This document shows positions 26,001 through 36,300 of a stretch of 64,000 bases of DNA, in pieces. Every line of letters starts with the position of its first letter. Position 1 is the first letter of the stretch. The DNA lies in contig NW_026262669.1 of NCBI RefSeq assembly GCF_021869535.1, forward strand, positions 558,001 to 622,000, given 5' to 3'. The translations under genes and the position numbers were made by a program. A model generated the notes under the pieces. That model did not search any database. It saw nothing but the letters and a program-made list of their open reading frames with translations, and was not told the origin of the DNA. Source of the DNA: Mytilus californianus. Lineage: Eukaryota; Mollusca; Bivalvia; Mytilida; Mytilidae.

Positions 26001-28675
26001 TTGTGTATTGGTGGACTGGTGTTCGCATGCAAGAAATGTGTTACAAGTACGTATATATTTGAATATTTCGAATATGTAATGGAAATAGATAGATAGAAAC
26101 TTTAAAAACAAAAATGGCAGGACAAGATCTTTAACCATGATAAAAGTCAACATTGCCAGAATCGTCAGTCGACTCGTTATTGGAGTTCTTGCTCTTTAGT
26201 GACAATTTTACCGTGTTGTTTTGCGTTTTTACCTATTATCCTGAATAGTATAAAAGATAGATAGACACTTTAAATTACAAAAAATAATCAGCAAGGCAAG
26301 ATCTGCAAGTAAGTCAAACTTTTTTCACAATTTGTAGGAGTAAATACCCTTACATGACTATGTGCCGTACCCTTTTTGTGTTGTTTGCAAAATCTAATGA
26401 AGCTAGAGATACTGTTCTAGTCTACAATATGTAGCGTGTTCATTGTTAAAGATGCACATAGACCTATGTGAGTGACACACAATCTCAATGCAGGTTAAGA
26501 GATTATTTCAAATATAAAAAAATAATTTTGAATGGTATGATTGCCAATGAGACAACTCTCCACAAGAGACCAAATGACACAGAAATTAACAACTATAAGT
26601 CACCGTACGGCCTCCAACAATGAGCAAAGCCCATACCGCATAGTCAGATATAGAAGACCCCGAAATGACAAATGTAAAACAATTCAACCGAAAAAACTAA
26701 CGGCCTAATTTATGTACAAAATGTGGTATGATTGCCAATGAGACAACTCTCCACAAGAGACCAAATGACACAGAAATTAACAACTATAAGTCACCGTACG
26801 GCCTCCAACAATGAGCAAAGCCCATACCGCATAGTCAGATATAGAAGACCCCGAAATGACAAATGTAAAACAATTCAAACGAAAAAACTAACGGCCTAAT
26901 TTATGTACAAAATAATGAACGAAAAACAAATATGTAAGCCTTTCCCTTTAAAAACCCCCAATTATATACTGATAGGGACAAGAAAGGTCCACTCATCTTT
27001 AATATGCATAGAATTATATATGTGCACCTTGATGATTTGCAATTAACAATCAATCAATCAATCAATAGCCTCGCAAACAGTAAGTTAGTTGTTTTTTGTG
27101 CCTTGTATCGATCTGATAAATTCAGCCCTTTTCAACTGAGTTTAAAGTTTGTTCTTGTGCTGTTACAACACTGTAGAAAAGTTACCATTCAAAATTTGTA
27201 TAGACGCCATAGTGATTTGGTTGACATTGATAAAATATCTGTGTCCCAGATGACTGCGGATATCTTACAACTGTCAAAGCCGCAATCCAGTCCTCTTCTT
27301 TACGATTTTGACTTCAGCGAATGCAATTAATCACCGGACTTTAAATTTGTATCAAAACCACGACGGATGACAGTAGTGGAGTAGAATATGCTGACCATTC
27401 GGAAGCACATAATATCAACCTGGATTCTTATTTTGGTATGTTTTGCTGAGTCTTTAATTTTCTGTATAGTGTTTAATGACGATTGTTTGTCTTGTCGTCG
27501 TTTTTCAATTTGCCCATAGTTTTGCTTGTTTTTCTTCGACTTATGATATTTGAATTTTTTTTTTTGGTATACCTGAATTATGTCTCTATTCAAAACGATT
27601 CCGGATTTGTACACAAATGTTATCCAGTTCGACTTTTGAAAGAAACACAGTAACAGACTGTAACAACTAATAATTACATTACATGTATGTTTCATTATAA
27701 CACGTTATTTTGATTGGCTAACAGCAATCCCGCGTCATTCTGAAATGAACCTTCATTTCAAAATGAAATGTAATATTCCTGATGACACGAGCTTCCACAA
27801 TAAAGTGCACAGATAAAAAAAAAAAAGAAGAAAAACTTGATAGAAATCGTGTTTTCATGATCCTAGCAAAGAAAAATGTAATTATAAGTTTTGAATGCTT
27901 CTTTTAGTAATTTTATAGGGTTGTAAAAGCGTTGACCGTGCGTTCAATTTCAAAATGAAGCGCTTCCACGCTTCATACAAAATGTACTTCGGTCAACACT
28001 TTTACACCCCAATAAATTTACAAAAAAGAAGCATTCAATACTTAAAAAGACATTTTTGTTTGCTTGGATCATGAAAACACGATTTCTATCAAGTTTTTCT
28101 TTTTTTTTACCTGTACACTTTATTGTCGAGATCGTGTCATCATGAATGTTACAATTCTTTTCATTTCATTTCATAGAAACATTCAATTCATAAATGATGC
28201 GAACCAGAAATATACGTTGGGTCAACTATGGCCAGTGTTATCAAATTTGTTGTATCTAGGGGCTAAATGTAGTAAATATGCCTGTTATCTCACCAATGAT
28301 GAAAATTCCTTTCTGTTTAATGTTTCGAAATTGATCTTTGAGAACAAAATTATAAATTTCTAATAAGCAAAGAAATATTAAGAAGCATTAAAAATAAAAA
28401 CCAAAAACTACCACAGAAGATATGAAATTTTGGTAAATATTGCGGAACCCAAGTAAATACAAAACTGACAAACAAAAAGGAACACTTTTAGTACAAGTTG
28501 ATATCAACTACAATAAGCAACAAATTGTGTTAATTATATTCAAACTTCTGTTTTTTTTAATTTCAGATGGAGTTATAGTTTAATATTTGGAGACTAAATG
28601 TGAGCTTCTGTGTTAGTATATCAATATCACCGAAAATTGCATTCTGTTAATAAAACACGCATCTTTGTTTCAATT
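22921..28675 (+). CDS. Four-exon gene for a 76-residue single-pass membrane protein
   Basis: Joined from exons 22949-23015, 25002-25047, 25946-26046 and 28567-28583 (introns GT-AG; junction phases 1, 2, 1 all match). The product starts at a true ATG. It has a signal peptide (residues 1-22, core LTLIVSLLCTVIVCQVYAQ), a short polar ectodomain (about 23-38, SIQNDNAAASNVPT), one membrane span (about 39-66) rich in Gly and Ala with GxGAILCIGG, and a tail with CKKC then V-T-N-G-V-I-V. The two Cys next to the membrane could be acylated, and the C-terminal V-I-V could bind a PDZ domain; both are inference. A 4-codon upstream frame (ATG at 22925) precedes the start. A poly(A) signal follows 66 nt after the stop. 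I do not recognise the family. Missing extra exons or alternative splice forms cannot be excluded. Confidence 0.7.
23125..23195 (-). repeat. Family C fragment
   Basis: Matches GAATTTTCCTTGGAGTTCGG and TATTTTTGTAATTTCC of family C in reverse. Confidence 0.6.
23283..23535 (-). repeat. Interspersed repeat family B, minus copy
   Basis: Shares CAGTGGTTGTCGTTTGTTGC and the reverse core ATGTCTCATTTGCAACCATAC. The 110-codon open frame at 23288-23620 is repeat-derived. Lies in intron 1 of the small membrane-protein gene. Confidence 0.7.
23655..23850 (+). repeat. Interspersed repeat family B, plus copy
   Basis: Starts AGATGTGGTATGAGTGCC and ends in the AAAACAATTCAAACAGG block. Sits about 120 bp from the minus copy, forming a potential hairpin in intron 1. 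Confidence 0.75.
24315..24420 (-). repeat. Family B fragment
   Basis: Reverse-oriented 3' part (GCTGAAATGTTTCACATTTT; CTATACGGTATGGATTTTGC). Confidence 0.45.
24535..24745 (+). repeat. Family C copy with internal deletion
   Basis: Contains ACATCAAACGAATGGCAGTC, where the middle of the family is missing, and GGGGTACGGCAGTCAACATG. Confidence 0.65.
25002..25047 (+). CDS. Exon 2 (ectodomain) of the 76-residue membrane protein
   Basis: 46 nt between TTTCTGTTCTAG and GTTAGT. Completes Gly23 and encodes polar residues 24-37 (SIQNDNAAASNVPT). No Cys and no N-glycosylation sequon. Short exon, found only because both phases fit the neighbours. Confidence 0.65.
25946..26046 (+). CDS. Exon 3 (membrane span) of the 76-residue membrane protein
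   Basis: 101 nt between AATATATTTCAG and GTACGTAT. Completes Ser38, then encodes M-A-I-G-A-I-V-A-T-A-V-L-C-G-I-G-A followed by I-L-C-I-G-G-L-V-F-A and C-K-K-C-V-T. The span is continuous for about 27 residues, with small residues spaced as in helix-packing motifs. Positive charge after the span gives the N-out/C-in orientation expected with a signal peptide. Confidence 0.72.
26530..26935 (+). repeat. Two tandem copies of repeat family B (191-bp shift)
   Basis: TGGTATG of the first copy is at 26533 and of the second at 26724. The two are identical by eye over almost all of their length; one clear difference is AATTCAACCG versus AATTCAAACG. Lies in intron 3 of the small membrane-protein gene. 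Confidence 0.88.
27040..27575 (+). pseudogene. Retroelement reverse-transcriptase ORF, 3' relic
   Basis: After a (CAAT)n tract at about 27045-27067, the frame 27100-27330 ends with YRRHSDLVDIDKISVSQM. This resembles the conserved C-terminal stretch (Y-G-R-H-x-x-L-V...S-V-S-Q-M) of an abundant mollusc retroelement polyprotein. It is followed by a 3' UTR-like part with CACGACGGATGACAGTAGTG and GATTGTTTGTCTTGTCGTCG. The same module, more diverged, lies at 40.7-41.7 kb. Family assignment is from memory of such proteins; catalytic motifs are not present here. Confidence 0.5.
27755..28170. repeat. Fold-back element with arms of about 155 bp
   Basis: Left arm about 27779-27938 and right arm about 27990-28144 are near-complementary; shared landmarks are CTTGATAGAAATCGTGTTTT and TTGAATGCTTCTTTT on the left, with their complements on the right. 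The loop contains a smaller palindrome (GAAGCGCTTCCACGCTTC). Inserted in intron 3 of the small membrane-protein gene. Non-coding. Confidence 0.85.
28567..28675 (+). CDS. Exon 4 (C-terminus and 3' UTR) of the 76-residue membrane protein
   Basis: Acceptor has a strong pyrimidine tract (CTGTTTTTTTTAATTTCAG). Coding part is 28567-28583: completes Asn72, then G-V-I-V and TAA. The rest is a short untranslated tail; the end at 28675 is an estimate from the poly(A) signal. Confidence 0.6.
28649..28654 (+). terminator. Poly(A) signal AATAAA
   Basis: Canonical AATAAA in TCTGTTAATAAAACACGC, 66 nt after the stop codon of the 76-residue protein, followed by a T-rich stretch. Confidence 0.6.
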
Positions 28676-29072
28676 GCCTATCATTAAATCATCTATCATC
28701 AGGTGCTATTACTAATCAAATGTTTATGTTTTGTATCATACATTGAAAGTTATTATAAATAATGTTTATATATTTAGTATTTTTTGTAAAGCACTAACTT
28801 TAAATAAGTTAGGGCTACATTTCTAATAAAACCGTTTTATTAGTTTGATATGACTTTATGTGGTTAATACCATGCGTTACTGTCTTTTGTATTGTGACAA
28901 ACATGAATGTTAAAAATCTGAAAAGACTGATGGAAATACTATTGGTTACTTAAGGCAGACCTTCTGTTGAATGTTGTAGAAGGAATAATATCAAAATTAG
29001 TTGAAGGAACATTCAAATCTTTCGGGAGCTTACTACATTGTGTAGTCATCGCTTGACCGTCCACCCTCCGTC
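28676..29072. other. AT-rich intergenic sequence
   Basis: Contains a second AATAAA near 28827, possibly a distal poly(A) site for the gene ending at 28675. Nothing else seen. Confidence 0.4.
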
Positions 29073-29174
29073 TGGCTGCTATTATGGGGGTTCGAAGCGC
29101 ACAATCTCAATGTTGACAAGATAGTGATTGCTGTCGATTAAATAATAAGACCACTTAGCCACAGAGGCCCCCAG
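29073..29174 (-). repeat. tRNA-like sequence, probable SINE head
   Basis: On the minus strand, GTGGCTAAGTGGTC resembles a Pol III A box and, 68 nt on, GCTTCGAACCC resembles a B box (GGTTCGAANCC). The arms that should pair as an acceptor stem do not match well, so this is not a convincing functional tRNA. A tRNA-Ser/Leu-derived SINE head is more likely. Confidence 0.35.
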
Positions 29175-30842
29175 ATTTTGATAAAACTTATACGAATGGC
29201 CGAAGGTAGAACATTTGAAACACTGAAACGCATTTAAACAGTTGAAACATAAGCACTAATATTATGTATCGTATGTGTTTTCCAAGCATACCAATATGTG
29301 GAATTCCCTAAAATACATGTAAACCACTTCTGTATGGCGCTTTTTTTTGTTTTGTATCAATAAATGTGAACTTAGGTATCAAATGGCAGTTTTACGTTTT
29401 TTTTGGACTAACAATTTGTTCAACATTAATTAATAAAATTCAAATATAAAACGTATAGTTCTTAGATATGTAACGATCAAAATGAATAAAGCGAGACATT
29501 ACAAGGAACAATAAATTAATTGTCTGTACCTTATAGAAATAACGACTGTTGAAGGTAAACGAAAATATAATTATTTTTTTTGACGAACTAGAATCTTTCA
29601 TAGCAAAATTCTGTATTAAAAAAGTTTCACCAAAATACAAATCGCAATGAAAAGTTCAATAGGGGGAGAAAAAACTAAAAGTATGTGTATTAATCAGTCA
29701 AAAATATAAACAAAAATGTATTTCATGATGCATTTAATGCATATAAATAAACAAATAACATATACAAGACAAAATAAATGTACACTTTAGTCAAACACAA
29801 TGAAATATCAAGTACACATATCATTACATGTACAGGAGACACAATGTTGAAGTCAATGGTCCCATATTTTTTAACTATTTCCTTGGTCCTTTTCTTGTAC
29901 TTTAAACGACGCTCCCAGAGTATGTTCTTCAACCTTCAAAACTTGCATGCAGTCTGTCCTTGCATCTTCCATAATGACTGGTACCAACAAAAGAAAGCCA
30001 AAGACAAAGATAAATAAACGGTATACCAAAAGCATTAATATTCCGACTTCGAATACACAAATCATTGCAATTATAGATATAATTGATATTGTAATATCAG
30101 TTGTGCCGTTGTTTCAATTAGTTCATAGTCATGTTAAAATTTTGTTTGCAACCAATATAAGTAACGGAATGCAATTTACTGAATGTCCATCAAGCTATCT
30201 GTTGAGACAAGGTATACATACTCGTAGTTTTTATTTTCTCTCTCTTTATTTTGTTTATGTTAAAAGTGTTAATGTGCGACATTTTCAACTTCTGTGTTGT
30301 ATCACACACTTTCTCCTGGAATATTCATACAACAAACCAAAAATATGGCAGTTATTCTTTTTTATACCTCATTTTCCTCCTTTGGGCTTGCGATACAGTT
30401 TCACATTTTATTGTCATTTTTATAATTTTGATACTTACATATTAATTAAATAAAGAAACTATGCCGTCATCATAATTGAAATGTATTGTAGACAATGGCG
30501 AATTATTAAAAAAATCACCAAAAAAAAATTGTTAAAGCCATGCTTAAAATTACGGATAAAAGTGGAATATTTGTTTTTATCTTTAAACATGCTAAATGTG
30601 GAAATCGAGAGATTCTCATAATGTATTTTTTTCTCAATTTTCTACATTAACTGACTTTTCGTCATGCTTACTCCAAATAGCAAATTTAAAACATGTTTCA
30701 CCGTGCTTGGTTTGAAGATAAATCGCGATCAATCATAAAAATCGATCCCCCTTTTGTAACCTCTACGTTAGCGCAAATATTGGAGACGTTTCCCGCCAAT
30801 TATTCTGGAAAGTTGTCTTCGAAATTTTCCAAGTGTATATAT
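29175..30842. other. AT-rich intergenic sequence
   Basis: Overlapping open frames on both strands at 29723-30453 include a hydrophobic minus frame (29871-30065). None has a compatible splice site or domain, so no gene is called. Confidence 0.4.
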
Positions 30843-31795
30843 ATTTTTGTCTCGCCTTGACGGAGTCAAAAAGCGAGACCTAGGTATGCTGTTTCCGGCG
30901 TCGGCGGCGTCAACAATGTTTTAGTTTGTGATTAGGTCTAGTTCATGGTGAACCACTAGTGTAGGTCAATGATATTTGGTGTGTAGTTGTATTATCATTG
31001 GCACATCTCATTACCATGGAGTTTTTTTGGCCCCGACCCTCAGTCAAGGTCTGTTGACTTTGAAACTTTTCATAGTTAACATGTATTAGTTTGTTATTAG
31101 GTCAATTTATGGGGAACCACTGGTGGTAGGTCAATGATATTTGGTATGCAGTTGTATAAGTATTGGCATATCTCATTCACATGGAGATTATTTGGCCCCG
31201 CCCCCTTACTCATGGTCTATAGACTAGAAAAATTTTGCTAAGTTAACATGTATTAGTTTGTGATTAGGTCAGTTCAAGGGGAACCATTAGTGGTAGGCCA
31301 ATGTTAATTGGTGTTCAGTTGTATAAACTTTAGCACATCTCATTTCCATGGAGAGTATTTGGCCCCACCCCCTCAGTCATGGTCTATTGACTTTGAAACT
31401 TTTGCTTAGTTTACATGTATTAGTTTGTGATAAGATCAGTTTAAGATGAACTGCTAATGTTAAGTCAACGATATTTGGTATGCAAAAGTATTGGCATTTG
31501 CAGGTATCGTTTCCATGGAGATTATATAGCCCCACACTTAATCATGGTTTATTGACTTTGAAATTTTTACATAGTTTACAAGTTAATGTTTGTGTTTAGG
31601 TTTGTTTAAAGGGAACGACTTATAATAAGTCAATGGTATTTGGTATGCAGTTGTATTAGCATTGGCACATCTCATTCCATGGAGATTGTTTAGCCATGTA
31701 CCTTCAATCATGGTTCATCAACGTTGAATTTAGCATAAATTACATGTTAAAGTATTTGCATTATCAAAATAACAAAAAGGCGAGACAAATCTCTG
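30843..31795. repeat. Element of five ~166-bp repeats with inverted ends
   Basis: The left end TTTTTGTCTCGCCTTGACGG is matched in inverse by AAAAAGGCGAGACAAAT at the right end. Just inside the left end is a hairpin (GTCTCGCCTTGACGGAGTCA with AAAAAGCGAGAC). Internal units start TTAGTTTGTGATTAGGTC at 30921, 31086, 31253, 31420 and about 31584, and share GGCACATCTCATT and CCATGGAGATT. The outer units are the most diverged. No coding frame. Structure fits a non-autonomous DNA element that has amplified its inside. Confidence 0.75.
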
Positions 31796-32759
31796 TGATA
31801 ACAGTTTATTAACACAGAGCTACCTTAAAATAATAAAATATATCGAATTTATATCTGATACACGGGACATTCTAACTATAACTTCCTTCTAATGTATTAA
31901 TACAGGTTAGACTTAATAAATTCGTTACAACAATCAGCTCAACTAAATGTATATAGTCATATACAGACTGTACATAATCTTAAAATCAATTAAGATGTAT
32001 AACAAATGAAATACATATGTGTGTATATTTTTTTTAGCGAAGATTAGACTCTCAAAAACTCTAACGTTGTTGATTACATTTCTATTTGCACGACCTTACC
32101 GTAAAATAAATCTCAAGACAGTTAACACTTGTCACATCTTTAATTCTTTCGAAGCTGTCCAGACTATATTCTCAATGTAAAAGCGTGACATGAAAATAGA
32201 ATAGATTTATCATGTTGTTGTTGTTATATTATTTTAATAATAAAGAAAGAGTCAAACGGAATTGAAAAGAAGTGAAACAAAAAATTCAATGATGCACAGT
32301 CCATGCTATTAACTAATGAAAAAAACCCAACAATATAACGGAAATAATTGTTTGAAATTACATGTTTTCTGGAAAAAAGATTATATTTGCTCAAAAATAC
32401 CATACATCATTGATTATATGTAACCTAGTAAAAACTGACGAACAGTCATTTTTATAGCATGAAATGCAATTTTAAGTGAATGATCAAACTATAAAGCTAC
32501 AAACATGAAATCAAATTAGATTATAGAATGATGAACTTACTAATTATAAATGTTTTTTTTTCAATTTATTCTTGCTATTAAACGAATTTAATACAGTATG
32601 ATGTATCACACACTGCTTAAAAAGTGATAGATTTGCAAAACTTGGAATTTTCATGCGTTTTCTTGACAGAACAATACTTCATTATAATTTATGATTGAAT
32701 TAATTCCAGACTTCCTCTTTAACATTTATATGAAATCATTATTTGTTTAAAATTATTTC
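31796..32759. other. AT-rich intergenic sequence
   Basis: No feature seen. Confidence 0.4.
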
Positions 32760-32795
32760 TATGAATAATGTGAAATCTTTATTGATTTGAAATTC
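32760..32795 (-). CDS. Candidate terminal exon of the LRR-EGF gene
   Basis: On the minus strand a strong acceptor (TTGTTTTATTATTTAACTGT then GTGGTTGTAG) is followed by GAATTTCAAATC and then AATAAA (plus-strand 32778-32783). Spliced to the EGF exon ending at 33250 (phase 1, T), the junction makes T|GA, a stop right after the last EGF Cys and one Pro. This would end a secreted protein with a very short 3' UTR. Other acceptors further left cannot be excluded. Confidence 0.3.
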
Positions 32796-33249
32796 CTACA
32801 ACCACACAGTTAAATAATAAAACAAAAACAAATATGGTACGGTTAGTAAATGTTTGAGTTATTTTAACATGTAACAACGACAAATAAATGAAGAGTAGGT
32901 ATAATGTTATACATAATAAGCTAAGCACAAATATTGGAAACAGCGATAAAGGACACCATAATACCTTGTACATATGACATTAATAACTTAAAAACGCTAA
33001 ATTATCAACGTGTTTAAATTAACGAATTCATAAGGGTCTGTATTGTAATATCATTCAAGATTTATGTAGTTAAGTTTCGATCTTCTGGATGTTCTTATAT
33101 ACACCATTGTCCTATAAATATAGATTGTTATAATAATCAGTTTGTATAATACATTTCATTACAAAAGGAATGGTGTGCTGTCTTTCGACATTTAAATACA
33201 TTGATTGATATAGCCTAAACGTCATTATCCAATAAATAACTCAACTTAC

Positions 33250-33357
33250 ATGGACAAAAGTATGTGTGAGTGTTGCTACAAAAACAACTCGCTGTACCGT
33301 TCATTGGTTCAACTAAGCAGCTACCGAATCCGCAGTCATATGCATTGCATTGACTTA
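33250..33357 (-). CDS. Exon: second EGF-like domain of LRR-EGF gene
   Basis: 108 nt, phase 1-1, acceptor TTTTTTCTACAG and donor GTAAGTTG. Six Cys in EGF spacing: C-N-A-Y-D-C-G-F-G-S-C, then LVEPMNGTASC, then F-C and SNTHTYFC. One sequon (N-G-T) lies between the third and fourth Cys. It lacks the usual calcium-binding signature. Confidence 0.85.
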
Positions 33358-36300
33358 CTGTAGAAAAAATAATTAAAATTAATATGATCATAACAAGTCA
33401 GTTTGTTTAGGGAGCACTTCATAATTCGTTTTATTTAAACATTGCCAAATGACCGTTATATATCAATCTAAAATTAAATGCGATTGATTACATACAACAG
33501 TATTAGTACACCTCGTCGTACCAAATATCGCCGGACGTTGTGCACCAATGAATACACAAATAAGGTGTAACTATGTTATCGATCATGCATATTTTTTAGC
33601 TTGGTTATCTTCATTTCACACACCGATTGATGGCTAATTGCCAAAACTGGGCAAGGGATCAGAGCTTTGACTGTAGGAGATGTATTCCTTAGTTTAAAAT
33701 AAAAATGTCATGTTATGTGCTACATTTTCGTTATTATGGTGTGTTGTTTGCTAATGTTGTTTTGTATTCATGCTAAGTATGTAAGTAGTTTTGACTTTAT
33801 ATGTTTAATGGATATGATGAATACATGTGTAAAAGTATATACCATATTGAACAAAAATAAGTATAGAGACAAATATATAACCATCTAATAAAGAAACATT
33901 GATAGTACATTAATTGCCAGATATACAGGGTTGCTTTACTGAATAATGTACAAAAATGTGCGAAGAAACAAATTGTATCAACACACAAATAAAGATATAT
34001 TATATATTACAAAAGATCGTTTGCTCGTGGAAGGTGATAGAATTTGTTAATGTAATGAGAGACACAATAAAACATAATGTAAATGAAAAAAATAATGATT
34101 GGAATTGAGCTTTGAACGTTGTTATCACGTATTTATATGTAATGCTATGTATAAAGTTTAGATAAATATATGTTGATTTAGATTATCTTATTATTTTTAC
34201 TCATTCATAAAACAAAACCAATGCAGGCTAATGTTACATGACATACAATATATTATGGCCGAACGATGGACCAACTTAGGCTAATAACGTGTAACACATG
34301 ACCCAAGAGTATGACATCATGATTTAAATAATATGCATTAATTTCGGAACGGAGGGCAAATATGATGTATCATATGTTTAATTTTGGTCCTCCTTTGGGT
34401 CAACGGAGTCTGATTTATAATTCAGTATAGTTTATTTATTTACCATTTTTTCATATGTATGATACATAATTAATTCTACAGAAATACGTGTGTTTAATGA
34501 AACGAACTAGTGGTTTGGTAATTTGGTTAAAAAATCAGCTAAAATACCTTTCATTTCGTAATTTGTTTTGCAATGCAGATGTTAAGCTGACTTAGTTTAA
34601 ATGTGTCCGTATTCATGATGTTTGAATAGAAAAAAAAAACATGATCTAATCAAGATTGCCAAAGATGGTAGAAGACAGTATAAATCATAACTTAAATACT
34701 ACAATCTATACCTTCACAGAATTGACCAGTCCAATGTCCAATGCAATCACACAATACTCTTCCGTCGTCCTTTTGAACGCATTTTCCATTGTTAAAACAT
34801 TGACAGTTATCAGCTAAAATGAAGTTGCATTAAAATGTTGTATTATAGAAGTTATTTTATATGAACAATTACAGTGTTCTACTGATTTTCAAAATGAATA
34901 TAGCTACCGTATGTATCATATAAATAAACAGGTTTTGTTAAAACAATATTCCCCTTGTTTATAAAATGGAATTTTGAAAATAATGAATATTCAAGTCTAC
35001 AAAATTAAAATCTGAGTTATCATATAACCATAGAAAACAGAAGATATAGATGTTTTATGACCTCTCTAAAAATGTGGATATTCAAAGCGATTCATTCAGA
35101 TACTAGACGTGAAACACATTAGTTAGTTTATATCAAAATGGCAAAACTAGATGATGACCTTTTTGTTCAATATGAGAACGAACAATGAAATTATAAGGGA
35201 AATCATTTCAAACAAAAATAACTATATTTTTGGTGGCTTCTTGCCAAAGTATTTGATGTATGTTTATCTTTTTTAAGTCAAGTGCATTGCATTTCTGTGA
35301 TGTAAATTTACACAGTTTTGGCTATTAGGTCCGCGCTTTTGTCACCTTTATCTATTATGTCTGTTTGGATTGGTTTCTAATTGTTTTCAATATGACGGAA
35401 CTGTAATTCACGTGTAACGTTAAGTCTGTAAATAGTTATTAAAGGTACCTGGATTATAATTTAATACGCCAGACGCGCGTTTCGTCTTCATTGGACTGAT
35501 CAGTGACGCTCATATCGAAATAGTTATAAAGCCAAACAAGTACAAAGTTGAAGAGCATTGAGGACCCAAAATTCAAAAAAGATGTGCCAATTACGGCTAA
35601 GGTTATCTATTCCTGGAATAAGAAAATCACTAGATTTACGAAAAATGTAAAGTTTTGTCAACAGGAAATTTACTAAAATGACCATATAATTGATATTCAT
35701 GTCAACACCGAAGTGTAAAACTATAAAACAAAGTTTGCATTTATTACTATAAATAGTTAAGGGGTTTCAATGCCAAAACAGCCTTTCAAATGAAATGCCT
35801 GATATTTCCAAATGAGCTTGCTGCCTCATACGGGTTTTCACTTCGGCTTGATGTATGGCAAACACACGTTCTCTATTGATTAAAATCCAATGAAAAAAAT
35901 AGATGTGTTTTGGTTGTTGTTTTTTTGGTATTCTTCTTTAAATTAATTTTGCCTACATGTAAATTGTGCAAAGTAGTTGTTGACCTGCAAAAAAGATATG
36001 TATAACCTAAGAAACTGTTGTATCTTCAAGACAGACAACTAAAAATTAAATAAAATGTTATATAATCAATACACAAAATTATACTACGTACGATTACATT
36101 TTTCAAGCTCAGATGATCGCAGTGATATCACAAATGTTCCATCGCTACATTTAGCACTTGTTCCAACGGATGCTCTTTCAATTAGCCATGACCAGAATGG
36201 AAAAATACTGCAGTCACAGTTGAGTGGATTTGATGTAAGATATCTTAAAAGGTGATGGTAATAAATCAAAATTTATAGATTGTTTAAAACTTATATTGGC

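Noticed and set aside
26280-26330. 17-nt microexon (AATCAG | ... | GTAAGTCA) in intron 3 of the microprotein gene
   Set aside because: Splice-like ends occur by chance at this size; including it would shift the frame.
29871-30065. Minus-strand hydrophobic frame as the membrane-span exon of the LRR-EGF gene
   Set aside because: Upstream TGA in frame and no adequate acceptor in the right phase; the possible AG within GAAG has no pyrimidine tract.
32779-32973. 64-codon hydrophobic minus frame as a membrane anchor of the LRR-EGF gene
   Set aside because: The frame is T-rich intron-like sequence; its hydrophobicity comes from the pyrimidine tract of the acceptor at 32796.
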